Shown here in pieces: positions 52,801 through 62,874 of a DNA stretch of 64,000 nucleotides; the stretch's first letter is position 1; the number at the start of each line of letters is the position of its first letter. Source of the stretch: Loxodes magnus (lineage: Eukaryota > Ciliophora > Karyorelictea > Loxodida > Loxodidae); NCBI GenBank assembly GCA_946699065.1, contig CAMPDV010000004.1, positions 434,001-498,000 on the forward strand. Reading direction: 5' to 3'. Position numbers and translations under genes: made by a program. The notes below the pieces were generated by a model. That model was given only the letters and a program-made list of their open reading frames with translations, was not told where the DNA came from and made no database searches.

Positions 52801-53843
52801 TATACTTCAACAGGCTATTTGTTTTATATGTTATAGACTGAGAATTCAGATATTAGCTATCTGCTTTTTTAAAATACCTTATCAGAATATTTTTTGAAAT
52901 ACTACTCAAATGATATACTTCGATCTATTTCTCTTAGATAGTTAATTTAGTCAATGAAGTTAAGAATATTATGGATATAATACAGTGAGAGATCATAGTA
53001 GTTTCTAGGAATGTAGCTTCTAGGAGTGAGAGCTATAAAGCCATTATCCAGTATATTAATACGTAGCTTAGCACTTTTTTAGACTTACTCATATATTTCA
53101 GGATTAACTATATTGGAGGATTCTAATCCTGAAAATCAAGCATATTGATCTCCAGCCATTCTATATAGAGTTGAGAAACTTAAAATAAAAGATAACCAAC
53201 ATGTCTATGCTTATATCAGAATTACGGAAGACCCATATATTCTTATCCCTTTAGTTACTTCCTTTATTAATCTATTCTATAGGTAGCTGTTATTACAATT
53301 TTAAGTTAATCCAAAGTTGGAGCTTTAAGGAATATTAATGGAAGTACATACTTTAATGCCATTTCTTTCTAAGAATTCGATAGGCTAATAAAACCTACTT
53401 TCCTGTTAGTTAATGTACGAAATCTTTTTGAATTTTGAGCTTTTAATTAAATTAAATAAAGCTTGACCTTCTTATTCGTAACTTGGCATTATTCAATAGG
53501 TAGACTTGCTTTGAAAAAATTAGTTTTTCCTATAAGCAACAAAATGAAAGCAGTTTAAATTAAGTGAGCTAATAGAGTAGGTATAGAGCATATTGAAGGT
53601 GATATCTATAATAGCTTATACATTACTGCTTTCTATTTTATTTTCTAGCTCTTTTAAAATAAAGTGCTCGCTTTCAATAACTAATGGAATAGGCAGGTAA
53701 CTTGTGTAATTAAATTTCCAAAAGTGAACTTCTCTAGTAATAAAGTCCATCAGAAGGGGAGCAGTATTAGGAGATCCAATGATAAGTAACTTAAAGAGCT
53801 ATAGCGAATCTACAGCTAAAATAAGCATCATTAACTTAAGCAT
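49824..53843 (-). CDS. Receptor-type membrane protein: periplasmic-binding-like ectodomain plus multi-TM region (class C GPCR-like)
   Basis: 1339 residues from ATG 53843 to TGA 49826-49824. The start is hydrophobic (MLKLMMLILAVDSLQLFKLL), suiting a signal sequence. A ~750-residue ectodomain appears to hold two type-1 periplasmic-binding-like modules; the second ends with KFTGCSGTIKFQQNLNFR, the usual end of the ANF-receptor ligand domain. A Cys-rich stretch (~785-825) leads into at least seven hydrophobic helices (~820-1165), for example VVYLSYMGILLLTFL and YSILFFAFALLVLF. A ~170-residue polar cytosolic tail completes the protein. This layout matches metabotropic-glutamate/GABA-B-type receptors, but the helix region shows no diagnostic GPCR motif to me. 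The ligand is unknown. Many Trp are TGA. No intron needed. Confidence 0.78.
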
Positions 53844-55508
53844 TTTTAATTAATAAATAATATCAGTTATTAGCTATTAAATATATAGTAGCCATAACTA
53901 TTTCAATTTCTTAAACTTAAATTGCATCTTTATTAATATAACCTCTCTTTGAAAAACGTTTAAGAGGCTTAATTTAAAATTCTACTGTTATCAAATAGCT
54001 AAAATAAGAATAAACTAAGACACTCAATATTTATTTACCTAAATAGTTAATTAAGCTAAGATAGATATTTCTATGCTCTTCTTAAATCGTAAATTATAAT
54101 TTTAAGTACTAACGAATGTGAATTTATTTACTTAAGTTTTTCTTTAGAATACGTAAATTAATATAATTAACTATATCAAAAATAAATAGAATTGGTATAG
54201 TTTAATTAAATAAGCCTTTTAATTCTCTTAATATCAAAATATTATGATATGCTAATAGGAGTAAGCACTTAAAACCTCTATATTAACTAATGATAGGCCT
54301 ACTATTGCTTATAAACATAAAGCTTAAGCTCTAAAGAGTGAAAGGTATAGTAGTAATTAGATATAAGACAGCATTTATATTAAACTAGTTGTTGGTACAC
54401 TAATTATGTAAATTTCTCTTAAGTTAGTTATTTAGAAACTGAATAAGAAATATAATTTTAAAACAGAGAAAGAAAGCTTAAGTGATAAATTTAATGACTA
54501 GTTTATTTAAAATAGTTAAGTATGTAACTAATTTATATCTAGCTACTAATCTACCAACTATTTAGACCTTTAATTTAGTTTACTTTTAGAATAAATTAGA
54601 GGTAATAAGCAAATACTAATCAAGCAAACAACATTTTTCATTAAATGAAGAAAGAGAAAGATTTAGAAAGCACTAGCTGTCTCTTTATTAGTACTTCATT
54701 TAAAAGGTAAATTTATAAAGAACTGTAATAGCTAAGCATACACTAATATTATACTTTCTTTACTAGAATTTATAAAAATTATAATAATGAAGATTATATT
54801 GAAAGCATTCAACCTTAATTGTTATAGAGGGACTATTCTCCTGTAAGTTTTTAAGATTAGAATAAGACAACTAAGTTAAAATTAATAGAATTTAGAAAGT
54901 AATTAGATAATTTTAGTTAAAAAGCATGAAGTTAATCAATCAGTAAAAGAATAAATGCTTTAATAGTTAAAAAGCTAAGGTAATAAAGCAAAGAATTATT
55001 TAAGATGAATACTAATTCTACTTTATCAAAATATGTTAAAGATAGTTTATTAAAAATAGAGCCTATTAAAAAGCTGTTTAGTTACATAGAATTTATTATA
55101 TGTTTGTTTTATCTTTAGTTACTTTTTAATTATCTCAATCATAACAATTGATATGATATGGGTAATTAGTAATTATGATCTATTTAGTTTATTTTATCAC
55201 TAAATTGCTTAGCTTAAGTACACTAGCAAAGCCCACTAGTTAACTTTATTAAATTACTAGAGCAATAAGAATTAAACTTTTGTTAATAAGCAAAATTAGA
55301 GTAATTTGTAATAGGAGAATTAAACCTGAAAGTGTTAAATGCTAAGCATTATAACTAATAAGATAGAGAAAAATGATATTACTTACTTCTAGCTAAAGAG
55401 TAGTGAAGAATTAGAAGAATCCTTGAAGGAGACAATTGGAATTAAATAAGAAATGAAGAATTAAATAAAATTAAAGTATTTTAAAATTCTTAGTGTTGTA
55501 ATAAAAAC
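53844..55508. other. AT-rich gene-free block between divergent genes
   Basis: About 1.66 kb between the receptor and VAP starts. A short open stretch at 55339-55593 (SSEELEESLKETIG) runs into the VAP gene in another frame and is not accepted as a gene. Nothing else seen. Confidence 0.55.
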
Positions 55509-56238
55509 ATGGCAAACAGCTTCTTATCTATTAACCCACAAAATTAGATAGAGTTTCAATTTACACCCAATCGTTAAAGTTAGACCTCTTTGACTCTAAA
55601 GAATATAGCTGATAAAAATGTAGCATTTAAAATAAAAACTACAGCTCCAAGATCCTATTTAGTTCGTCCAAACACAGGTATTATCTTTCCTGGTGAACAA
55701 CTCGAAGTTTCAGTTACTTTGAACCCTCTTTAAGAAATACCTTAAGATCCTAACCATAAATTCTAAATTTTGGCGGCAAAGACTAACTTGGTAAAGGATT
55801 AAATAGAAGAAGTAAATTAAATTTGAAATACATTGGATAAGTCTTAATAGTAACAGGAAAGAATAAAAGTTAGTTTTAGAAAGGTAGAAGATAACACTAG
55901 ATTTCTTTCTTCAAGGGTTGAATCTTCATAAATCTAATCGACTGTTGGAAATTGTGTCGAAGCAAGAAAAAGCTTTGGTAATTAAGAAGATCACCCAAAA
56001 AGCTAAAAAGATCAAAATCCATAATTGGTGAGTTTTAATACAGTTTTAAAAAGAAGCTTTAATAAATATTGCTAAAAAAGAGATAGAGTACTTACAAAAA
56101 TAGCTAGAAGCGGCAAAAATAGAAAGGAGTGAAAAATTATAAAAAAGAAAGAGAAAAAATCCATTGATAATCCTTCTCTCGTTTTTTTCTAGCTTTTTGA
56201 TATTCTATTTATTAGCAAGATTCAATTTTATTTAGTGA
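55509..56238 (+). CDS. VAP: VAP-type MSP-domain, tail-anchored ER protein
   Basis: 237 residues after splicing. The N-terminal MSP domain (~1-125) reads [39 protein letters not shown] and [20 protein letters not shown], the conserved VAP surface that binds FFAT motifs of lipid-transfer proteins at ER contact sites. A polar linker leads to a short coiled coil ([23 protein letters not shown]) and a C-terminal membrane anchor ([21 protein letters not shown]), then TGA 56236-56238. A 16-nt intron (56028-56043, gtgagttttaatacag) must be removed, otherwise both coiled coil and anchor are lost. Start ATG 55509 gives the usual VAP N-terminus. It is convergent with, and very close to, the minus-strand lipase gene. 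Confidence 0.92.
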
Positions 56239-56265
56239 CCTTTAATATTTAAATTAAATTTTTGC

Positions 56266-57363
56266 CTAAACGTTTAAAAAATTTGCGATTTCTTTGTATA
56301 CTTGAGTTACTATTTTTGGTATTAAGTCGCTCATAGCTATAAATCCATGTATCATATCTTCATAAATGACATGTCTGCAGAATACGTTATTTTTCTACAG
56401 CATATTTGTAAACTTCCTGGATTCATCTATATACTTATCAAGTCCTGCACTTATTATTAAAGTTTGAGGTAGCTGCTAAATTTCTTCATCAGATAAATAA
56501 ATTGGAGAGACTTTGGACGAACTGGGTGATATTTAATTCTTTAGATATGAGTCCACTGTCTACTTTAATATTTCGTTTTTCTGTAAGAAATAATCGTAAT
56601 TTTTATAAGACTCTGAAGATAGAGTTAGGTCTAGCCAAGGATACATTAGAATCAATCCCTTCAATTTCTTTTAGAATTAAGATTGTAAAGCCATTTAAAT
56701 ACATAAACCACCTCCTGCGCTATCTCCATAAATTCATACTTCTCTTTCTGTAAACTTCTTTAGACATGTCTGAAGTCCTTGAATACAGTCTTAAAAACCA
56801 ATAGGGTAAGGATATTCAGGAGCTAAACGATATTCAATAGCTACAACAATAACTTTACACATAGTGACTAATTAAGTAATTTGCTTGTTATAAAAGGCTA
56901 CATTTAGAAAATGAAAACCTCCACCATGAACGTAAAATACAACAGGAGTTTTCCTCACAACGTTTTGAGGATAAAAAATTTTTAGGTTATTGAGAACTTC
57001 AGTTCTTCCAACAGCTGGGGAATTTTTATTAATTTAGGAACTAAAAATTTTTAAGAAGACTCTTGTTGTTTTTATGTTCAATTTCTTTTGCTTTAATATC
57101 TTAAAATCTTAGTATTTAATCAGTGACTGTAATCCTGGATTTAATCTTTATTTTCAATTAGATTCCATTTCTTTAAATTAAATCAAAAAGCAATTATCCT
57201 AAGCTAGGATATCAATTAATTTTTAAATACAGCTCACTAAGAAATCCCTTAAAGCGCCTGCATCTATAAATTATTAGTATCTTCCTAGAAAGTCAAATTT
57301 ACCTTTTAAGTACATTGACTTTATTAACTTCTTACCTTTAATTCTTCTTTTGATAATGAACAT
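56266..57363 (-). CDS. HSL-family alpha/beta-hydrolase (lipase/esterase), 3' end unresolved
   Basis: About 365 residues. The oxyanion-hole HGGGFHF (~146) and IEYRLAPEYPYPIGFQD are followed by the nucleophile elbow YGDSAGGG (Ser215). MYPWLDLTL, the acid region ISAGLDKYIDES and the catalytic His in EDMIHGF come next, so the Ser/Asp/His triad is complete. It hydrolyses ester bonds of small lipids or acylated substrates; N-terminal to HGGG is a family-specific helical cap. The start is taken as ATG 57363. The domain ends at EIANFLN, after which the frame meets TAG (56268-56266) and no TGA for hundreds of bases. A TGA exists at 56224-56222 in another frame, reachable only by a non-standard 32-nt intron. 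The 3' boundary given is therefore provisional. Confidence 0.85.
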
Positions 57364-57554
57364 TTAAAGGGTTCAATCATAATGCTTAATAGCTTGGATT
57401 TTGCAATATTAAGAAGTTCTATTTGATAAAGTAACTAAACAGAACTAGTGAAGAATTATGTGGCTTTGATGATTACTAATGAATAAGAAGCTTTAATAGA
57501 GATATAAACGAAATAGGATTAGATAGTATTTGTAAAGGAACTATTGCTTTCTTC

Positions 57555-58130
57555 TCAATAGTCTGAAAAAATAATTCTATTAAACTAGGAGATTTCTTCA
57601 AATAATATGGTATTTTATCCATACATTTCTTTTTCTAATTAAATGAGCTATTTGATATAAGGAATGGCAGGACTTATTATTCTTCTAATAGTTTTAACAT
57701 ACATATAACTAGTTTTTAAATCTCATTTCATATGATGCATTAAATAGCCTAGTATAATAGAAGCTGATCTTGACACTCCTCACATGCAATGAACCAATAT
57801 TTAGCAGTTTTCATTTTCTTTTTTTGCTTAATCAATAAAATCAAAAGTAGTTTGAAAGGATAATTCTCCAAAGCCATCTGTAAGTTCTAATCTCAAAGTT
57901 TGAATGGATTATTAAGATTAGCACTCCTTAGCGCAATTTACTATATGTGTGAATTAAATTTATTACTAGCCTGCATTCTTATTTGATCCTAAATAAAGTC
58001 AAGGTAATATTTATGAAGGATGTTCTCCTTTATGATATCTAAACTCTACAGTATTCATTACTCTTTCACAAATTAAGCAACAAATCTCTTATTCTTGCTC
58101 AAACAATTTTTATAATTAAAATAATTCCAT
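57555..58130 (-). CDS. Dual-specificity (DUSP/MKP-type) protein phosphatase
   Basis: A 191-residue phosphatase close to a single DSP domain. It has LPWLYLGSNKNAG near the start, THIVNCA, then the active-site loop LVHCMWGVSRSASI (Cys115, an HCx5R motif whose Trp is TGA) and the general-acid region upstream. The usual C-terminal helix follows (YLMHHMKWDLKTSYMYVKTIRRIISP). It removes phosphate from Tyr/Thr, typically of MAP kinases; the substrate is unknown. A short Cys-containing N-terminus (FEQEQEICCLIC) precedes the domain. Start ATG 58130 and TGA 57557-57555, no intron. The next minus-strand gene (lipase) starts ~190 bp downstream, and the TFIIS gene is divergent ~380 bp upstream. Confidence 0.9.
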
Positions 58131-58507
58131 TTAATCAAATCTAATTATAAGAGATATCTACCTTTATACTTTTAGTCCCTATACTCATAACTATTCCTTC
58201 AAACTATCATATTGCTATCACTTCTTTTACTTTTATTATGCTCCAACTACTATAAATGATTTTGCAAATATAGCAAGAAAAGGATTCTAAAGTATTAATA
58301 AAATAGATCTTTTTAAAGAATGTTGACTTATATTGAACAGATACGTAAATAAAGTTAAAATAAGTGTATTTATGGCTTTAAAGATTATACTGATATAGGC
58401 ATAGAGGTGTGTAAGATTAAGGATATAAGGATAGTTATATTTAGTTGAATTGGCTGTTATTTATTTCAATCATTTCATTTTTTCACCATTTTTTTTTGAT
58501 TTATCAG
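58131..58507. promoter_or_regulatory. Divergent upstream region between DSP and TFIIS genes
   Basis: 377 bp between two divergent start codons. It must carry both promoters; no specific element recognised. Confidence 0.4.
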
Positions 58508-59353
58508 ATGGTTGAAAGTCTCTCTGACTACTGAAGAGATATTAAGAATTAAGTAGAACAAATTTGTGAAGAAAAAGACGCGAATTCGGCAATCATACTA
58601 CTAAAAAGAATAAAAGAGAAGGAAATGACAGTTGATATATTGTAAAGTCTAAAGATCGGAAAGTCAGTTAATCGTATGAGAACATTCTTCAGTAATAATG
58701 TCGAGGTTGTAAATATCGTAAAAACCCTTATTAATAAGTGGAGGCAAATTGCCTTTGATACGAAAAAGAAAAATCCATAAGCAAATAATAAAGCTACTAT
58801 CAAATTAGGAGCTGGAGATGTAAAAAGACAGAAGATGATTGATAATCTTAAAGAGTGTATTGGCAAAAAAAATTATGTGGATTAGAAAGATCCAGCTCAA
58901 TTAGCTTATGAAATAGAGGATGAGTTATGAAATTCTTATGGTAAAGATATTGGTGAATATAACAGAAGAATGAGATAAATTGTATATAATCTTAAAGATC
59001 CTAAAAATCCCGAGCTTAACTCTCGACTTCTAAGTGGTGTAATTCTACCTCGCAAATTAGCTCATATGTAATCTAAGGATATGATGAGTGATTTTCTTAA
59101 AAATAGCATTAATCGCCAAGAGAACGTAAACTTTGAATCGTAAGATTTTAATATTTAGTCTAAGATCAGATTGGAATGCTGCTAATAATAAAAAAGAAAC
59201 AGGAATGTTCACTTGCGAAAAATGTTAAAAGAACCGCACTACATATTCATAATTGCAAATTAGAGGAGCTGATGAGCCAATGACCACGTAAGTTTTTTTT
59301 ATTTCAGCTTTGTCGAATGTCTCGAGTGTGGTAGCAGGTGGAGTTTCAATTGA
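58508..59353 (+). CDS. Transcription elongation factor TFIIS
   Basis: 268 residues after splicing. TFIIS rescues backtracked RNA polymerase II by stimulating transcript cleavage. The N-terminal helical domain I (~1-85) contains LLKRIKEKEMTVDIL and VVNIVKTLINKWRQIA. Central domain II (~105-215) reads KRQKMIDNL, YEIEDELW and YNRRMRQIVYNLKDPKNPELNSRLLSG. The C-terminal zinc ribbon (~225-268) has CEKC...CLEC and the catalytic RGADEPMTT hairpin with its Asp-Glu pair. Two introns are anchored by the ribbon: 19 nt (59140-59158) and 20 nt (59288-59307). Start ATG 58508, TGA 59351-59353, directly after SRWSFN. All four zinc Cys are present, so it should be active. Confidence 0.95.
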
Positions 59354-61106
59354 CAAAAGAATTTTATTAATTGCTTAATAATAAAAATTAATGATAAATG
59401 CTAATTTATAGGCTCTCTTTACAAAGGCTACTAAGATAAGACTTTTCTAAATTATCTTAAGAGAGTTATTATACACTATACTGATTTACTAGGGCAATAT
59501 GCTATTAAGCTATAATAATTGCTAATAGCTAAATTTAATCCTAACTTAATAACATCATTATTATACTCTTGAATCCTTAATTCTTCACTTTGTAACTATT
59601 TTCTATAATTAAACTAGAAAATAACAATATAAAGTAAACAAATATCTGAATTGGCACATCTCTAGAAGTATAAGATCTAAAATACTAGGCTGTGGCTGAT
59701 TATATATTATTAAAAATAAGGCTTTAATAATGCTAGCCAATTTATTAGAATATTAAAGCTATTTGCATTATTAAAATTAATACCCTTCAAATAAGCATAT
59801 TAATATATATCTAATATACTATAAAGCCTATATATTATTTTTATTTAGGAGTACATTAAACAACTTTTTATATAGGTTTATATTAAATAAGGATAAATCA
59901 TGCTTTATATTTACAAAATATGGCTTTCTGTTATATTAATTAACTATTAGCTTTATATAAAAATAAAAGCTAGTGTTATTGTAAATAAATTCAATAAAAG
60001 CTAATCTTTATAAAATTTCCCTCTAAAAGAGGAAAACTTTCCTTAAATACGAAATTTATTTTTAGATTGATAAACATGAACCTGCAAATAAGAATTCATT
60101 AGATGTGAGTTAGGAACTTAATTACTTATAAATTGCTAAAGCTCATTATAGTCATACTTATACTTATCTAACTAAACCTAATATTTCTTAACTTAAAGTC
60201 ACTAATTAGCTTTAATTATAAATGATTGTAATGTTTATTCTGATAATCATACCCTATAATTGAGTCTTCTTCCAAAGTCTATTAAAGTAGCTATCTATTT
60301 ACTATACTTTATTATTATCTTAAAATAAGCCTATTTAATTAGCTTCTAGGAATTTATTTAGCTAAATCTTAGTCCTTTTTTACTTAAATTACCATCTAGC
60401 AATATTTTACCAAATTCTATAAAATCAAGCGATAAATGGGGAGGATTATGAAGCATAAGCAAAGCCTTAACTAAAATAGGAAGTGTATAATAAGTTAGAG
60501 AAATGAATATTAAAAAGTACTAAATTTAACTAAAATATATACTAAGGAATTAGGTTAAAAGCATTTATAAGGGAGAGTTAGCGTTTGCTAATATTCCAGG
60601 AAAGAATGCCTATGGTTATAAATGGTTAAAGCAAAATGAGGTAAATATGCAATATAAATGGCAAAATATAAATAAACTACATTTAGTTATTATAAGAAAC
60701 TTCTACTGTTTAGTTTAAATGACTTTATATATTTGTAATCTAATTAATTCTATAATCCTAATATTTATTATTTAATAAGATGAAACATCCTACATTTCAC
60801 TGCTCTCTAGACTATTAAAATTCAATAAAATATTGATAGATAAGCATTACCATCTCTAAAGTAAAAGTAATAAGGGGTTGTTCTAATTTAGGTAGATTGA
60901 GATATGAGTGCTAAGTTTAGATTTGATGAAGAAGAATAGCAAATTAAGTTGATGGCGATAGGCTAAAAGGAATGAAGTTAGGAGTAATCTATAGTAGCCA
61001 GATAAAGATAAGCTAAGCAATAATTAGTGTAAAATAAGTTAAATTTCAAAGCTAAACAGAAAAAGTTAGTTTAATATTATAACAATAAATTATATATTGC
61101 TTAAAA
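59354..61106. other. AT-rich gene-free block
   Basis: About 1.75 kb of AT-rich DNA. Nothing is recognised except a weak small ORF at its right end (60904-61110, listed separately). Confidence 0.55.
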
Positions 61107-61110
61107 ATGA
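60904..61110 (+). CDS. Possible small ORF (68 aa) overlapping the next start
   Basis: ATG 60904 to TGA 61108-61110, starting MSAKFRFDEEEQQIKLMAIG, then Gln/Lys-rich. Its stop overlaps the ATG of the TPR/RRM gene (AAATGATG). Composition differs from the flanking block, but no family is recognised. It could be an upstream ORF, an unannotated exon or chance. Confidence 0.22.
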
Positions 61111-62034
61111 TGTACCAAAGTTTCCCTCCTGGGTTTGAAGCAGTAAAATCGAACCAAGTACTATAGTAAAGAGATGCTAACGTTTAACAGTTACCATCGA
61201 AAAACTAAGTAAGGTAACTTCCAATTCCAAAAGGATATTCGCCTTATTGTATGGCAAAGAGAGCAGAATATCAAGAGAAAAATTTGTCAAGAGCTTAACA
61301 TTATTACGAACTTTCCATTTAATAGAATGATAGATTACCTTCAGCGGTTAAAGATTTAGCAGGAGTGTTACATTAGTAGGGAAAAACAACTGAAGCTGTT
61401 CTACTTTTGGAGAATCATAAACATGTATTTAAGAACGATATGAAGAAATTGGATAATCTTTTGGGCTCATTGAAAAAATAAGTAGAGCCAACTGGAAATG
61501 CTGCAAACAAATTTGTTAGAATAAGTAACTTTTAATAAACTGAAACTGAATTATTTGACTTATTTCAAAACACCGATAAAATTATTAGTGTTGAAATAAA
61601 CTAAAAGGAATAATTTGCAGTTGTGAAGTTTAATAGCCATTCCTCTGCTAGAAAAGCAATGGACTAATTCAAAGGATGGGAAAACAAACTTTTAAAAGTA
61701 TTTATTTATTATTTAGATTGAATGAATGACTTAGTCAGGAGAAATTACAAGTAATGTAATTCCCCCAAAAAAAGTGAAGCAAAGAGAAATACTAAAGAAG
61801 CAAAAAACTGCTGAGATTAGTGGATAGACTCCTATATTTTCTTACTTGTTTGCTTTCGAAAAGGAAACTTCACCCTATTTGATTCCAGTGGATGAAAGTG
61901 TCAATTTTGATGCTTCAGAAGATCATTAGGAGTTTGAAGAGTTCAAGATACTTGGGTACGACTTGTTAGCTTTCATAAATTCGCCTGAGATTTTAGGTGT
62001 GTCTAAGAAATTTAAGTTTATACCAAACACTTGA
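61107..62034 (+). CDS. TPR and RRM-like domain protein
   Basis: 302 residues after removing a 19-nt intron (61698-61716, gtatttatttattatttag). The N-terminal half has tetratricopeptide-like helices: AKRAEYQEKNLSRAQHYYELSI, LPSAVKDLAGVLHQQGKTTEA, VLLLENHKHVF. An RRM fold follows (~155-220): NKFVRISNFQQTETELFDLF, then FAVVKFNSHSSARKAMDQF, ending at LLKIEW across the intron. The C-terminal ~90 residues are a polar region with LFAFEKETSPYLIPV and LGYDLLAFINSPEIL. The mix suggests an RNA-associated adaptor; I cannot name an orthologue. The intron is supported because the frame beyond it is protein-like and ends at TGA 62032-62034. A second in-frame ATG lies at 61110. Only ~60 bp precede the next gene. 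Confidence 0.72.
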
Positions 62035-62094
62035 AGGGTGTAAACTAAGACTATTTGTTAATTGTTTAAAAGTTTGAAAATTTTTTAATATAAA

Positions 62095-62874
62095 ATGTTG
62101 TGCAAGATGTTTAGTTTTAATTCTCCTTTATTTAGATTTACATCAAATCGATCATAGACTGCTCTTTGGCATGGCAAAGAAATAAGAACAGGCTACTAAT
62201 ATTGCTTCTCAGGAAAGGGAAGCAAGCGAACGTTTAAGCCTAATGCACACTTCAAAAAATTCTATTCGGATATTTTATAGAGATGGCTTAGAATAAATGT
62301 AACCACAACAGCTTTGGATGAAATAAACAAAAAAGGTTCAATCGATAATTATATTATGACCACACCTTCTATCAAAATGAGAAGCAGACTTGGTGATAAT
62401 TTAAAGGAAATAATGTAAAAGAAGCTTGATGATCCAAATTTAATAGTTCCTCATATTACAGGAACTAAATCATACCAAATGACAAAGGCTAAAAGGCACA
62501 GACTAAGAAGATTTCCAAATAAAAACCATTTAGGACCTAATTTAATGTATTATCTACCTCCTGAATTAAGATGGAGAGATAAAGCCGAATGGGAAATTAC
62601 TCCAGAATTTGTAGCAGAGTTTCTTGAAGAAGAAAAAAAATACGAGTAAGAATTACAGTAGTCAGAGGAATCTTTGAAAGAAGAAAAAATTTAAGAAGAG
62701 ACTGAGATCTAGTAAGCAGAAGATATCAAAGCCTGGAGGAAAAAGAAAAAGTAGGAAATGAAAGAAGAAATCACGACGGAAAGAAAGGCAACATTAGCGG
62801 CTAAAAAACTTGAATATGACAAAAAGAAAAGAGAAAAGAGCAAGAAAGTCAAGGAAGAAGAAAAAAAAAAGTGA
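62095..62874 (+). CDS. MRPL28: Mitochondrial ribosomal protein bL28m
   Basis: 259 residues. ALWHGKEIRTGYQYCFSGKGSKRTFKPN, followed by a segment through WLRINVTTTALDEINKKGSIDNYI, matches the bL28 core: the conserved R-R-x-FxPN turn, then L-R-V-x-V-TTxALR-x-IDK-G. The N-terminal MLCKMFSFNSPLFRFTSNR is compatible with a mitochondrial presequence. A ~130-residue extension rich in Lys and Glu, probably a long helix (EDIKAWRKKKK onward), follows the core, as is common for protist mitoribosomal proteins. Start ATG 62095, TGA 62872-62874 straight after a Lys run, no intron. It is tandem to the TPR/RRM gene with a 60-bp gap. Confidence 0.87.

Noticed and set aside
55339-55593. Open frame (SSEELEESLKETIG) upstream of VAP
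   Set aside because: It overlaps the VAP start in another frame, shows no family, and open frames are cheap when only TGA stops.
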